Shown piece after piece: positions 33,996 through 42,797 of a stretch of DNA of 64,000 bases. This DNA comes from Chitinophaga polysaccharea (lineage in GTDB: Bacteria; Bacteroidota; Bacteroidia; Chitinophagales; Chitinophagaceae). The notes below the pieces were generated by a model. That model was not told where the DNA came from and made no database searches. It worked only from the letters and a program-made list of their open reading frames with translations. The stretch is from positions 1 to 64,000 of the forward strand of contig NZ_VIWO01000016.1 in assembly GCF_007829335.1 (NCBI RefSeq), given 5' to 3'. Positions within the stretch are counted from its first letter, which is position 1, and each line of letters starts with the position of its first letter. A program made the position numbers and the translations under genes.

Positions 33996-34970
33996 ATGAA
34001 GGTATTTACCACCCGGGTTATTCCCGAAGAAGGCCTTGCCTTACTGGCGCATGCAGGCATTACCGTTACTCAGTGGAGTGAACCGCGGGAAATGAGTCTA
34101 GAGGAGATGATTGCAAAATGTAAGGAAAACGATGCCTTGCTATTTGCCGGGGGCAGGAAAATTGACCGCCCACTACTGGAACATTGCCGGCACCTGAAAA
34201 TAATCAGCCTGCTATCCGTAGGCTACGACAACGTAGACCTGAAAGCCGCCACCGAACTAGGTATACAAATTACCAACACACCCGGCGTACTTAGTAATGC
34301 CACTGCCGATAACGCTTTCCTGCTGATGCTCGCCGTAGCCAGGAAAGCATTTTTTCATCATAAAAGAATCCTCAACGGCGAGTGGGGTTTCTCCTCTCCT
34401 ACGGCCAACCTGGGTGTAGATATAGAAGGAAAAACATTAGGCATCTGGGGACTCGGCAACATAGGCAGTGTAATGGCCCAGCGATGCCGCGCAGCATTTG
34501 ACATGAAGATTATTTACTGTAACCGGCATCGCAATGAAGCTGCCGAAAAAGCGCTGGACGCCCAATGGGTGAGCTTCGACGAGCTGCTCGAACAGAGCGA
34601 TGTACTCAGCGTACATACCTCTCTCACGCCGGAAACTAAAGAGAAATTCGACAAAGCCGCATTCGCGAAAATGAAGCCTTCCGCCATTTTTATCAATGCC
34701 GCCAGGGGTGGTATCCACCATGAAACAGACCTCATCGCCGCCCTGGAAACCGGGCAGATATGGGGCGCCGGCCTTGATGTAACCAACCCGGAACCCATGC
34801 ACCCCGATAACCCTTTGCTGCAAATGCCTACAGTAGCGGTGCTACCGCATATCGGATCTGCTACAGTAGAAACGCGCAATGCCATGTCGCGCATTGCTGC
34901 ACAAAATATTATTGCCGCATTCCAGGGACAACCAGTACCGAACCCGGTAAATCATATTTACGCCTTGTAA
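33996..34970 (+). CDS. D-2-hydroxyacid dehydrogenase (glyoxylate/hydroxypyruvate reductase type)
   Basis: 324 aa, NAD(P)H-dependent. The Rossmann motif is GLGNIGSV (within LGIWGLGNIGSVMAQR). Catalytic residues appear as Arg in NAARGGIHHE, Glu in NPEPMHPDNPL and His in VLPHIGSATVETR. The N-terminal half LKIISLLSVGYDNVDL and TNTPGVLSNATADNAFLLM fits GyaR/GhrB-like enzymes. Likely substrates are glyoxylate, hydroxypyruvate or related 2-oxoacids. It lies 27 nt after the P-type ATPase gene and may share its transcript. Confidence 0.9.
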   Translation: MKVFTTRVIPEEGLALLAHAGITVTQWSEPREMSLEEMIAKCKENDALLFAGGRKIDRPLLEHCRHLKIISLLSVGYDNVDLKAATELGIQITNTPGVLSNATADNAFLLMLAVARKAFFHHKRILNGEWGFSSPTANLGVDIEGKTLGIWGLGNIGSVMAQRCRAAFDMKIIYCNRHRNEAAEKALDAQWVSFDELLEQSDVLSVHTSLTPETKEKFDKAAFAKMKPSAIFINAARGGIHHETDLIAALETGQIWGAGLDVTNPEPMHPDNPLLQMPTVAVLPHIGSATVETRNAMSRIAAQNIIAAFQGQPVPNPVNHIYAL

Positions 34971-35006
34971 ACGCTAATGCTATAGCCCGGAAGCATCATT
35001 TGACGT

Positions 35007-37385
35007 TTATTCATTCTTCAAACTATGCACTGGGTTTGACAAGGCAGCTCTTACCGATTTCACACTAATAGTCAGCAGTACCAATACCGTTGTTATCAAC
35101 ACCGGCATTACGAAATAGCCGGGCTTCAAAGTAACCCGGAAGGCAAAATCCTGCAACCACTGATGCATTACATACCAGGCTACAGGGATAGCCACCAGCA
35201 ATGCCATTAACAGTAACTGCAGAAACTCTTTCATAAACAACCACAGGATGGAAGTAACGCTTGCGCCCAACACCTTCCTTACGCCTATCTCTTTTTTTCT
35301 CTGTACGGCTATAAATGATACCATACCAAATAAGCCGATACAACCTACCAGGATAACCAGGGAAGAAAAAATCTGTATCAGCTTCAGCAACGTTTCCTCC
35401 GCATGATACATATCACGGATGTTATCGTCCAGGAAATTATAAGACCACCCATAATCGGGAAATACCTCCTTCCAAACCTTCTCCATGGCGGGCAACAGTT
35501 GCTTTGCCTTCCGCATATCCATCGCTACCGCGCACCTCCCGTAAGACCGATAATTGCTCACCAGGCACACCGGCGCTATCTCTTCATGAAAATCGTTTGT
35601 ATGGAAATCCTTCACCACACCCGTAATAACAACTTTTCTACCAAACGCGGTCATCTTTCTTCCCAGTATTTGCTCCGGTGTATATTTCATTCGTTTTACA
35701 AACGTTTCATTCACCAGGCAGGTGGCCGCTGTATCTCCCCCGGTCATATTCCTGCCGGCTACCAGATGCAGGCCAAAAGTGTGCAGGTAACTGGTGTCTG
35801 CTGCCTTTTCATTGATACGGAAGCCCGTTTTCGCAGTAGCATTTTCAAACTCAAAATCATTCAGGTTATACATGTTAGACATGGGCGAGGAGTAACAGAA
35901 ACTGAGTCCGTTTACACCTGCCAGCATCCCCACACGCTGGCGGATAGTTTCAATGACCGATAGATCCTGGTTGGGCACATCTACCATCACAATACCGGTT
36001 TTATTAAAGCCAATATCGGTATCCATGGATGCCTTCATTTGCCGGGAGATGATCAGGGTGCAACTGATCATAAACAATACAATTGCAAATTGCGACACCA
36101 CCAATACCTTGCGTAGCGGTACGCCTGCTGTACGGGCCACGCCCAGCTTTCCCCTGATGGTTTCTGCCGGTTTTAAGCGCGACAATAATGTACCGGGGTA
36201 ATAACCTACGAGCAAGGATACTGTTACAAAAAGTGCCAGGGAAAACCCTATAAAAACAGGCTGGTAAAGAGCAGCGGAACTAATGGTGGTATCAAATAAT
36301 TGATTAAACGAAGGCAGTGCCGCATAAGCAGTGAGCAGCGATAATATCGTTGATGTAAACACCAGTATGGCCGTTTCTGTAATAAACTGCCAGCGTATTT
36401 GCGACGGGGAGCTTCCCAGCACTTTTCGTACACCCGCTTCCCGTGAACGGTAAAACAAGCGTGCGGTAGCCAGGTTCACAAAATTGATCCCCGCCATAAG
36501 CACCAGGAATAAGCCTACTGTAGCCAGTACCCACAGTTGTTTTTTTTCTGTCTGGCCGTCATAAGTCCTGTTAAAATGAATATCGCTTAAGGGCTGCAAG
36601 AACAATGAAGCATGTTTGGCGCCTTCCGGGGATATATATTTGGAGAGAAATGCCGGGAATACTTTCTCCACCGCTGCGGCAGATATACCCGGGCGTAATT
36701 TTACAAAACACTGTACGCCACTGGATACTGCGGCCCAACTGCTATCTCCGCCCATCCATGGATTAGCTTTTCTATAATTGGCATAAGACAGGTATAGCTG
36801 CTGCCGGTTGCTGGTATTGGACGGAATATCTTTCAGCACACCTGCTATCGTATAGGCATTTCCGTTATTAATAACGATTTGCTGCCCTACAGGATCTCTT
36901 CCGGGGAAAAAACGTTTTGCCTCCTTCTCTGTAATCACTGCCTGATCGGGCGCCGTTAGCACAGCCGCATTGCCGCGGATAAAAGGATAATTGAAAATCC
37001 GGAAATAGTCGGCTTCCACATAGGCCGCTTCACTGTTAAATATCTTTTTCGCGGCGCCGCTGCCAACAGTTACCTGGGGTTCTCCCAGGCTGGAGCGCAT
37101 GGCGATATACTCGCCATAAATATAGTCATTGCGGAAAGCTTTCCCCACAGGTTGTGGTACTCCCTGGGAATAATCGTCCTCTTCATAATGAGAAGCAGAC
37201 ACCATGCGATAAATACGGTCTCCATCCAGGTGAAAATTATCAAAGCTCAGATGATAATATACCAGGCAAAAAATCAGCATAGCCCCTGCGAATCCTGCTG
37301 TTAACCCAATGAGATTAATGAAGGCAAAAAAGCGGTTGCTGTGAATATTTCTCCAGGCAGTTTTAAACCAGTGAAGTTGCATCAT
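35007..37385 (-). CDS. ABC transporter permease, MacB/FtsX type
   Basis: 792 aa with the duplicated layout common in Bacteroidota: N-terminal helix (about 20-42), a periplasmic MacB_PCD domain, an FtsX three-helix block (about 290-430), a second helix and periplasmic domain, and a final FtsX block (about 670-780, with QRKKEIGVRKVLGASVTSIL). Such proteins work with a separate ATPase in antimicrobial-peptide or lipoprotein export or mechanotransmission; no ATPase gene is adjacent. The start could be either Met of MMQLHWFKTAWRN. Confidence 0.87.
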   Translation of the reverse strand: MMQLHWFKTAWRNIHSNRFFAFINLIGLTAGFAGAMLIFCLVYYHLSFDNFHLDGDRIYRMVSASHYEEDDYSQGVPQPVGKAFRNDYIYGEYIAMRSSLGEPQVTVGSGAAKKIFNSEAAYVEADYFRIFNYPFIRGNAAVLTAPDQAVITEKEAKRFFPGRDPVGQQIVINNGNAYTIAGVLKDIPSNTSNRQQLYLSYANYRKANPWMGGDSSWAAVSSGVQCFVKLRPGISAAAVEKVFPAFLSKYISPEGAKHASLFLQPLSDIHFNRTYDGQTEKKQLWVLATVGLFLVLMAGINFVNLATARLFYRSREAGVRKVLGSSPSQIRWQFITETAILVFTSTILSLLTAYAALPSFNQLFDTTISSAALYQPVFIGFSLALFVTVSLLVGYYPGTLLSRLKPAETIRGKLGVARTAGVPLRKVLVVSQFAIVLFMISCTLIISRQMKASMDTDIGFNKTGIVMVDVPNQDLSVIETIRQRVGMLAGVNGLSFCYSSPMSNMYNLNDFEFENATAKTGFRINEKAADTSYLHTFGLHLVAGRNMTGGDTAATCLVNETFVKRMKYTPEQILGRKMTAFGRKVVITGVVKDFHTNDFHEEIAPVCLVSNYRSYGRCAVAMDMRKAKQLLPAMEKVWKEVFPDYGWSYNFLDDNIRDMYHAEETLLKLIQIFSSLVILVGCIGLFGMVSFIAVQRKKEIGVRKVLGASVTSILWLFMKEFLQLLLMALLVAIPVAWYVMHQWLQDFAFRVTLKPGYFVMPVLITTVLVLLTISVKSVRAALSNPVHSLKNE

Positions 37386-37556
37386 ACATTACTTTTTATG
37401 CGGTGCGCCAATGCTGTACAGAAAGCAGGCCAATATACAAAATAGCCAGGGACGGGCATATGCTATTCTTATCACCGTCCATTAACGAACACGCAGGTTC
37501 AATAGCGAACAGGAAAATCACCCCGGATTCGTTAACTTTAATAAAAGCATTTCCTT

Positions 37557-38819
37557 ATGAAAAAGGTCGCTATTATTGGTGGAGTACGCATCCCTTTTGT
37601 AAAATCCTTCAAGGAATATAACCATATCAGCAACCAGGAAATGCTGACCACCTGTCTCAACGCCCTCGTTACACGTTATGGACTGGAAGGAAAAAGAATC
37701 GGGGAGGTGGCCCTGGGCGCCCTGCTGAACCGCTCTACCGAATGGAACTTCGCCAGGGAATGTATCATGGGCACCGCCCTCGATCCACATACGCCGGCCT
37801 ATAACCTGCAAAGAGCCTGTGGCACCAGTCTCGATGCTACCATACAACTCGGTCTCCGCATTGCCTGCGGACAAATAGACACCGGCATCAGCGGAGGCAG
37901 CGACACCAACAGCGATATTCCCCTGCTGTTTAAACAACAGCTGGCCTGGAAACTGGTAGATCTACGCTCCGCCAAATCCTTCAGAGAACGGTTAAAAATA
38001 CTGGCGGCTATCCGGTTCAAAGACCTGGCCCCGGTATATCCTTCTATCGTAGAACCCAGAACAGGTCTGTCTATGGGCCAACATACCGAAAAGATGGTAA
38101 AAGAATGGGGCATTACCCGGCAAGAGCAGGATGCCCTGGCCTATCAAAGCCATATGAACGCTGCCAAAGCTTATAACGACGGTTTCTTTAATGACCTGGT
38201 AATACCCTTCAAAGGAGCTAAAAGAGATACCATTGTACGCGCAGACACTACGCCTGAAAAACTGGCCGCGTTGAAGCCAGCCTTCGACTTCAGCGGAAAC
38301 GGTACGCTGACAGCCGGCAACAGCACCTTGTATACCGACGGTGCCGCGGCGCTCCTGCTTGCCTCCGAAGAATACGCCCAGCAACAAAATTGGCCGGTGC
38401 AGGCTCACCTGGTAGATGCAGAATCAGCTGCTGTTGATTATGTACATGGAGAAGGACTGCTGATGGCGCCCACCTATGCTGTGGCCCGCTTGCTGAAACG
38501 CAATCACCTGCGCCTGCAGGACTTCGATGTATATGAAATTCATGAAGCGTTTTGCGGGCAAGTGCTTTGTACCCTCAAAGCCTGGGAAGATGCCGCCTAC
38601 TGTAAACAACTGGGTTGGGATACACCGCTCGGCAGTATCGACCGCAGAAAACTCAACACCCACGGTGGCAGTGTAGCCATCGGCCATCCCTTTGCGGCCA
38701 CCGGCGCCCGCATTGTAGCACAAACGGCCAAAATATTACAGCAGCGTGGTAGCGGCCGGGCGCTCATATCTATTTGCACTGCCGGTGGCATGGGCGTAAC
38801 CGCCATACTGGAACGATAA
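37557..38819 (+). CDS. Acetyl-CoA C-acyltransferase (thiolase)
   Basis: 420 aa. All catalytic motifs are intact: acyl-accepting Cys in LQRACGTSLDATIQ, His in GGSVAIGHPFAATGAR and Cys in ICTAGGMGV. NEHEAF-like residues are seen as YEIHEAFCGQ. It catalyses thiolytic cleavage of 3-ketoacyl-CoA or condensation of two acetyl-CoA. It stands alone; FadB-like partners are not nearby. TAACTTTA about 37520-37530 resembles a -7 box. A bidirectional terminator follows. Confidence 0.92.
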   Translation: MKKVAIIGGVRIPFVKSFKEYNHISNQEMLTTCLNALVTRYGLEGKRIGEVALGALLNRSTEWNFARECIMGTALDPHTPAYNLQRACGTSLDATIQLGLRIACGQIDTGISGGSDTNSDIPLLFKQQLAWKLVDLRSAKSFRERLKILAAIRFKDLAPVYPSIVEPRTGLSMGQHTEKMVKEWGITRQEQDALAYQSHMNAAKAYNDGFFNDLVIPFKGAKRDTIVRADTTPEKLAALKPAFDFSGNGTLTAGNSTLYTDGAAALLLASEEYAQQQNWPVQAHLVDAESAAVDYVHGEGLLMAPTYAVARLLKRNHLRLQDFDVYEIHEAFCGQVLCTLKAWEDAAYCKQLGWDTPLGSIDRRKLNTHGGSVAIGHPFAATGARIVAQTAKILQQRGSGRALISICTAGGMGVTAILER

Positions 38820-38820
38820 A

Positions 38821-38854
38821 AAGCCGCGCCAGGAGCACCGGCGCGGCTTAGCTT
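38821..38854. terminator. Bidirectional terminator between convergent genes
   Basis: A perfect 10-bp inverted repeat (AAGCCGCGCC 38821-38830; GGCGCGGCTT 38840-38849) lies 1 nt after the thiolase stop codon. It is followed by AGCTTT on the plus strand and preceded by the complement of TTTT on the minus strand. Confidence 0.75.
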
Positions 38855-38868
38855 TAAATCAGTTTACA

Positions 38869-41800
38869 CTACTTTTTTAAGGCCGCCAGGTATTCCACCA
38901 GGTCTGCCAGTTCCTGTTGCGACATAGCAGTAGCCAATCCAGTAGGCATCAACGAATGCTCGTATGCTTTCCGGGACGCAATATTCTTTTTCTTCAATTT
39001 CACTCCTTGTCCTCCTGCCATACGCACATCTATTTCCTCATCAGTTTGACTGGCAATATATCCCAACACCTGTGAGCCGTCTTTCAGTTGGAAGAAGTAA
39101 CCTTCAAAGCCAAAGCTGATACCAGCATCAGGATGGATAATGGCCTCATAAATGGCGCTTTTGGGTAGCTTACTGCCGATTTCTGATAAGGCAGGGCCAA
39201 AATTCACCCCGGTGTTTCCTGCTAAATGACAGGAACTGCAATAGCTGGCAAATACCTTTTTGCCATTCGGTATATCTCCTTTGATAACCAGCAATTTTTC
39301 AACAGGCGGTAATGCTTTATTTACCACGGCCGGCTCGTAATACGCTACTGCTTTGGCTTTCACATCCTGACGCCAGGCATGGGTAAGTACATCTTTTGTT
39401 ACCGTATCCAGGTCAGCCGGCAATAATTTACGTTCTACCAGGCTCCATAAATCAGCGTATCCATCCCATCCACGACCCAGGTTGCGGGCAGCCAGCTCAC
39501 GTAACGGGGCCGGATATACTTTATTACGAATAAGGGTGGTCAGCAACTCACGGTTAGGCCGGTCCTGGGCTTTACCCATGGCTTCCACCAGGATAAAGGC
39601 GGCGGCAGTGTCTTTGCCCTGAAGGCGCTTCATCACCAACGGTTGACCGCCGCATTCGAGCAGCGTTTTCATGGCATAACCCTGTATTTCATTTGCCGGG
39701 TTATGGAGGATCGTTTGTAACAGTGTTTCATTCTGGTCGCGTAGCTTATACTTCCGCACCAGGTCTATGAACGCTGAATGGTCTTTAAATACCTGCAACG
39801 CGTTATGGAGCAGTTTTGCCATTTCCCCGGTCCTGGGCAAAGCGGCAGCATCCAGCTGCATAAAAGCCAGGGCATTGATATAATCCTGTTTAGGATGATG
39901 TCCTTTCAGTAATCCCAACAACACAGGCGTACTTTCTTTGGCGGGGTAAAAGTCGAAGGCCCGGAAATAGCGCTTATTTTGCAAGGGGTCATTTTCGTCA
40001 CGTTGAATCAATGCGGCTAATAGCGGCAATGCTGCCGGCGTTCTGGCGCGCCAGATAATGTCATTGTCTGCCTCGGGATGTTGTTTGTTGGGTGGTAATT
40101 TCCGCCAGGCATCGAAGCAGGCCGCCCAATTACTATCTGCTGCAATGCCCAGCGCTTCGAGGTACCAGCGATCCTTACCATCGTACTGCGCTGCCAATAG
40201 CGCCCAGTTGGCAGGCATATCAGCCTCATGACTATGATACATAGCCAGCAGGGCCTGGCGACGCACAGCCGGCGAGGGATCCGTTACCAGCATATTGCCG
40301 TAAGTCACTCCCGTTTCCTTTGCAGCACGGATCGCCGTAATACGAATATCTTCATCTTTATCCCGCAAGGCTGTTTTGATATAGTCTGCACCGTTAGGCA
40401 ACTTGCTGAGCAACCAAAGGGCACGCGCCCGGTAACGTGGATTATTGCTATGGTACAGGTTCACCAGGTCTTTCTCTGCCGATGCGCCCATATTATGCAA
40501 CTTTGTCCATGCCAGGTAACGGGTACTGAGATTGGGGTTCTTTAATGCGGTGACTGCATCTGCAGCAGTATTGAGTACCGGCGGTGATACTTTATACTTG
40601 CTCCCGGCAGGAGCTACGCGGAATATACGTCCTCTGTCGAGATCAGCTACCTGGTGGCCACCTACGCCCGGATCATACCAGTCGGCCACAAACAACGAAC
40701 CATCCGGAGCCACTCCCACGTCGGAAGGACGGAACCACTGGTCGGTACCACTTTCCAGTATGTTTTCGATAGTAGCCGTATAGCCTCCGCCCTGCTTTTT
40801 TACGGGATAAGAACGCACTACGTTATGTCCCGGCTCTCCATGGATCATCTGGTTATGAAACACGGGAGGTAATAAATCACCTTCATACACCACCATCCCT
40901 GTAGGTGAACCAGCACCCGTTTGCAACAGGTTGGGCACTACACCCGGATCATTCAGATGCCAGTGCCGGTAAGGAATAGAGTCTTCCATATTCATACGGC
41001 GGCTCGACCAGCCAGCACCGGTCATCTCATCAGTATAACCATAGTTACCGTGCTCCAGGATATAGTTGATGCGTACCGCCCGGTTACCATCGTCGTCATT
41101 ATCGCTCTGCCACATGTTACCAAAAGCATCTACTGCTACTTCATAATTATTCCGGAAGTTATGCGCCATCACTTCCAGGTCACTTCCATCCAGATTGCAG
41201 CGGAAAATCATGCCTTGCCGGTAAGGCGTGCCTTTATTGGCAATCAGCCGCCCTTCTGCATCTCTAATAACGTTGCCGTTCCTGTCAAGGATACTATCTC
41301 CTGCATTACCAAAGTTGAAATACAATTTACCATCCGGACCAAACGTAAAGGCATGGATGGCATGATCATGCTGAATACCCCCAATACCGCGGAATAGCAG
41401 CTCTTTTTTATCAGCCTTATCATCGCCGTCGGTGTCGGTGAAAATAAAGACGTTGGGGCTACAGGAGACAATGACTTTGTTGCCCAGCACACAAATTCCC
41501 AGTGCTGCATTAATACAGGTATCCTGGTAAAATACTTTAGCCGTATCAGATTTGCCATCACCATCCAGGTCTTCCAGGATCATGATCCGGTCGCCCGCCT
41601 GCTTATAGGGATGGCCGGGATTGAGTTCATTGCGGTAGTTGTAAGCTTCTGTTATCCACACCCTCCCCTTTTCATCAATGTCCATGTTGGTGGGATTCAT
41701 AATGGCAGGTTCACTGGCAAAGAGGGTCGTTTCCAATCCTTCCCGGGATTTGAGCCCTCTGACGGCGTTTTCAGGCAACCGCTGCTGCGCTTCTGTGAGC

Positions 41801-41889
41801 GGACCCTCTACCGTGGAAGCGGGCTTATTGGACTGACAAGCGCCAATAACAACAGGTAATATCAGGACAAACCAGTAAATATGTTTCAT
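38869..41889 (-). CDS. PVC-type membrane lipoprotein: propeller, HEAT and cytochrome c
   Basis: 1006 aa. A lipoprotein signal ends IGAC (lipidated Cys18). Residues about 45-430 match the membrane-bound dehydrogenase-like beta-propeller (RVWITEAYNYR, ILEDLDGDGKSD, FTDTDGDDKADK). A helical HEAT-like repeat region (about 440-830) follows, then a cytochrome c domain with heme-binding CSSCH (884-888) and a probable axial Met981 in SLMPTGL. This architecture is typical of Planctomycetes-Verrucomicrobia-Chlamydiae and common in Bacteroidota; the substrate is unproven, with sugar or polyol oxidation proposed. It is likely outer-membrane anchored facing the periplasm or surface. Confidence 0.88.
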   Translation of the reverse strand: MKHIYWFVLILPVVIGACQSNKPASTVEGPLTEAQQRLPENAVRGLKSREGLETTLFASEPAIMNPTNMDIDEKGRVWITEAYNYRNELNPGHPYKQAGDRIMILEDLDGDGKSDTAKVFYQDTCINAALGICVLGNKVIVSCSPNVFIFTDTDGDDKADKKELLFRGIGGIQHDHAIHAFTFGPDGKLYFNFGNAGDSILDRNGNVIRDAEGRLIANKGTPYRQGMIFRCNLDGSDLEVMAHNFRNNYEVAVDAFGNMWQSDNDDDGNRAVRINYILEHGNYGYTDEMTGAGWSSRRMNMEDSIPYRHWHLNDPGVVPNLLQTGAGSPTGMVVYEGDLLPPVFHNQMIHGEPGHNVVRSYPVKKQGGGYTATIENILESGTDQWFRPSDVGVAPDGSLFVADWYDPGVGGHQVADLDRGRIFRVAPAGSKYKVSPPVLNTAADAVTALKNPNLSTRYLAWTKLHNMGASAEKDLVNLYHSNNPRYRARALWLLSKLPNGADYIKTALRDKDEDIRITAIRAAKETGVTYGNMLVTDPSPAVRRQALLAMYHSHEADMPANWALLAAQYDGKDRWYLEALGIAADSNWAACFDAWRKLPPNKQHPEADNDIIWRARTPAALPLLAALIQRDENDPLQNKRYFRAFDFYPAKESTPVLLGLLKGHHPKQDYINALAFMQLDAAALPRTGEMAKLLHNALQVFKDHSAFIDLVRKYKLRDQNETLLQTILHNPANEIQGYAMKTLLECGGQPLVMKRLQGKDTAAAFILVEAMGKAQDRPNRELLTTLIRNKVYPAPLRELAARNLGRGWDGYADLWSLVERKLLPADLDTVTKDVLTHAWRQDVKAKAVAYYEPAVVNKALPPVEKLLVIKGDIPNGKKVFASYCSSCHLAGNTGVNFGPALSEIGSKLPKSAIYEAIIHPDAGISFGFEGYFFQLKDGSQVLGYIASQTDEEIDVRMAGGQGVKLKKKNIASRKAYEHSLMPTGLATAMSQQELADLVEYLAALKK

Positions 41890-41946
41890 ACGCGGAATTA
41901 TTAATTGTCATTTTTACAACTATTAAAAATAATAAAATTAATGGCA

Positions 41947-41979
41947 TAAAAAAACCCGTCCCGGGAAACCGGAACGGGT
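41947..41979 (-). terminator. Rho-independent terminator of the DUF1543 transcript
   Basis: On the minus strand an 11-bp stem (arms 41969-41979 and 41954-41964, one G-T pair) with a 4-nt loop is followed by T7 (41947-41953). It lies about 80 nt past the 37-codon gene at 42060. Confidence 0.85.
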
Positions 41980-42059
41980 GGTCATTGTCATCCATTTCAC
42001 CGAATAAAAATTCGTAGTCTACGGCACAGATACCATGCCGGAAATGAAAGGGACGATCA

Positions 42060-42173
42060 TTAGTGTAATATTTTTTCCAGCGCTTCTCCTCTGAGGTTCA
42101 TATCAATGATGCGTCCCTGTGGTGCCAGCATGTCATTTAATTCTTCTTCCTGCTGAAAAACAGCTCCCATCAT
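42060..42173 (-). CDS. 37-aa small protein coupled to the DUF1543 gene
   Basis: A 37-codon frame starts at the ATG at 42173 (a second ATG at 42170), 3 nt after the TAA of the DUF1543 gene, and ends with TAA at 42060. The peptide begins MMGAVFQQEEELNDMLAPQ and ends EALEKILH. It is acidic and helical, with no signal peptide or cysteine. Tight spacing and placement before the terminator favour a real gene, translated by re-initiation. I do not recognise it. Without homologues it could still be a chance frame. Confidence 0.55.
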   Translation of the reverse strand: MMGAVFQQEEELNDMLAPQGRIIDMNLRGEALEKILH

Positions 42174-42176
42174 GAT

Positions 42177-42734
42177 TTATATTTTACTAAACTGGAAATA
42201 TCCCAGGTGCAGTTGATCCGCCACTGCTTCTGATACCGGTGTTATTTCCAGCGTGTATTTTTCTTTGAGATGTAGTGGCAGTATATCTTTCACGGTATAA
42301 ACATCATCCACGTCCACTCCATACTTGTCATCCACGTGAGACGTAGCGGTCCCGAAAGTGGTATGTTTAAAAAAGACGGTTTCTTTAGATGCCCGGATCG
42401 CGACGCCGATATCTGTTTGTACACTGAGTATTTTATAATGAAACTCTTCCATCTCATTGGGCTTATATCCACCCAGGTTCAGGAAAAACAGTTGCCGGTC
42501 GCCGGGTTCCTGTCCGTTTCTCTCTACCACCCTGATCTGGTGATCATCTACTATATTCACCTCCCGGAAACCATCAATATGTAACTTCCCTTTAGCTTCC
42601 GGCCAGAATACTTCCATATCAGGAATCAGGTCTCTCAGCTGGTTTCCAATACCAAAGAATATATCATGCTGCTCTGTATGACGGCCATCTGGCTTACATC
42701 CCAACAGTACCATGAACAATTTTAATGCTGCCAT
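42177..42734 (-). CDS. DUF1543 domain-containing protein
   Basis: 185 aa. The N-terminal half (KLFMVLLGCKPDGRHTEQHDIFFGIG) is the DUF1543 signature, a small protein family of unknown function in proteobacteria and Bacteroidota. The C-terminal half repeats a similar pattern (DKYGVDVDDVYTVKDILP). No signal peptide, so cytosolic. It is followed after 3 nt by the 37-codon gene. The GH116 gene begins 62 nt upstream in the same direction. Confidence 0.85.
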   Translation of the reverse strand: MAALKLFMVLLGCKPDGRHTEQHDIFFGIGNQLRDLIPDMEVFWPEAKGKLHIDGFREVNIVDDHQIRVVERNGQEPGDRQLFFLNLGGYKPNEMEEFHYKILSVQTDIGVAIRASKETVFFKHTTFGTATSHVDDKYGVDVDDVYTVKDILPLHLKEKYTLEITPVSEAVADQLHLGYFQFSKI

Positions 42735-42797
42735 TGATAAAAATTTATGGCAGTAAGGTACTGTATTTTATTTTTCCTGCATGGCGGCACGGAGTTG

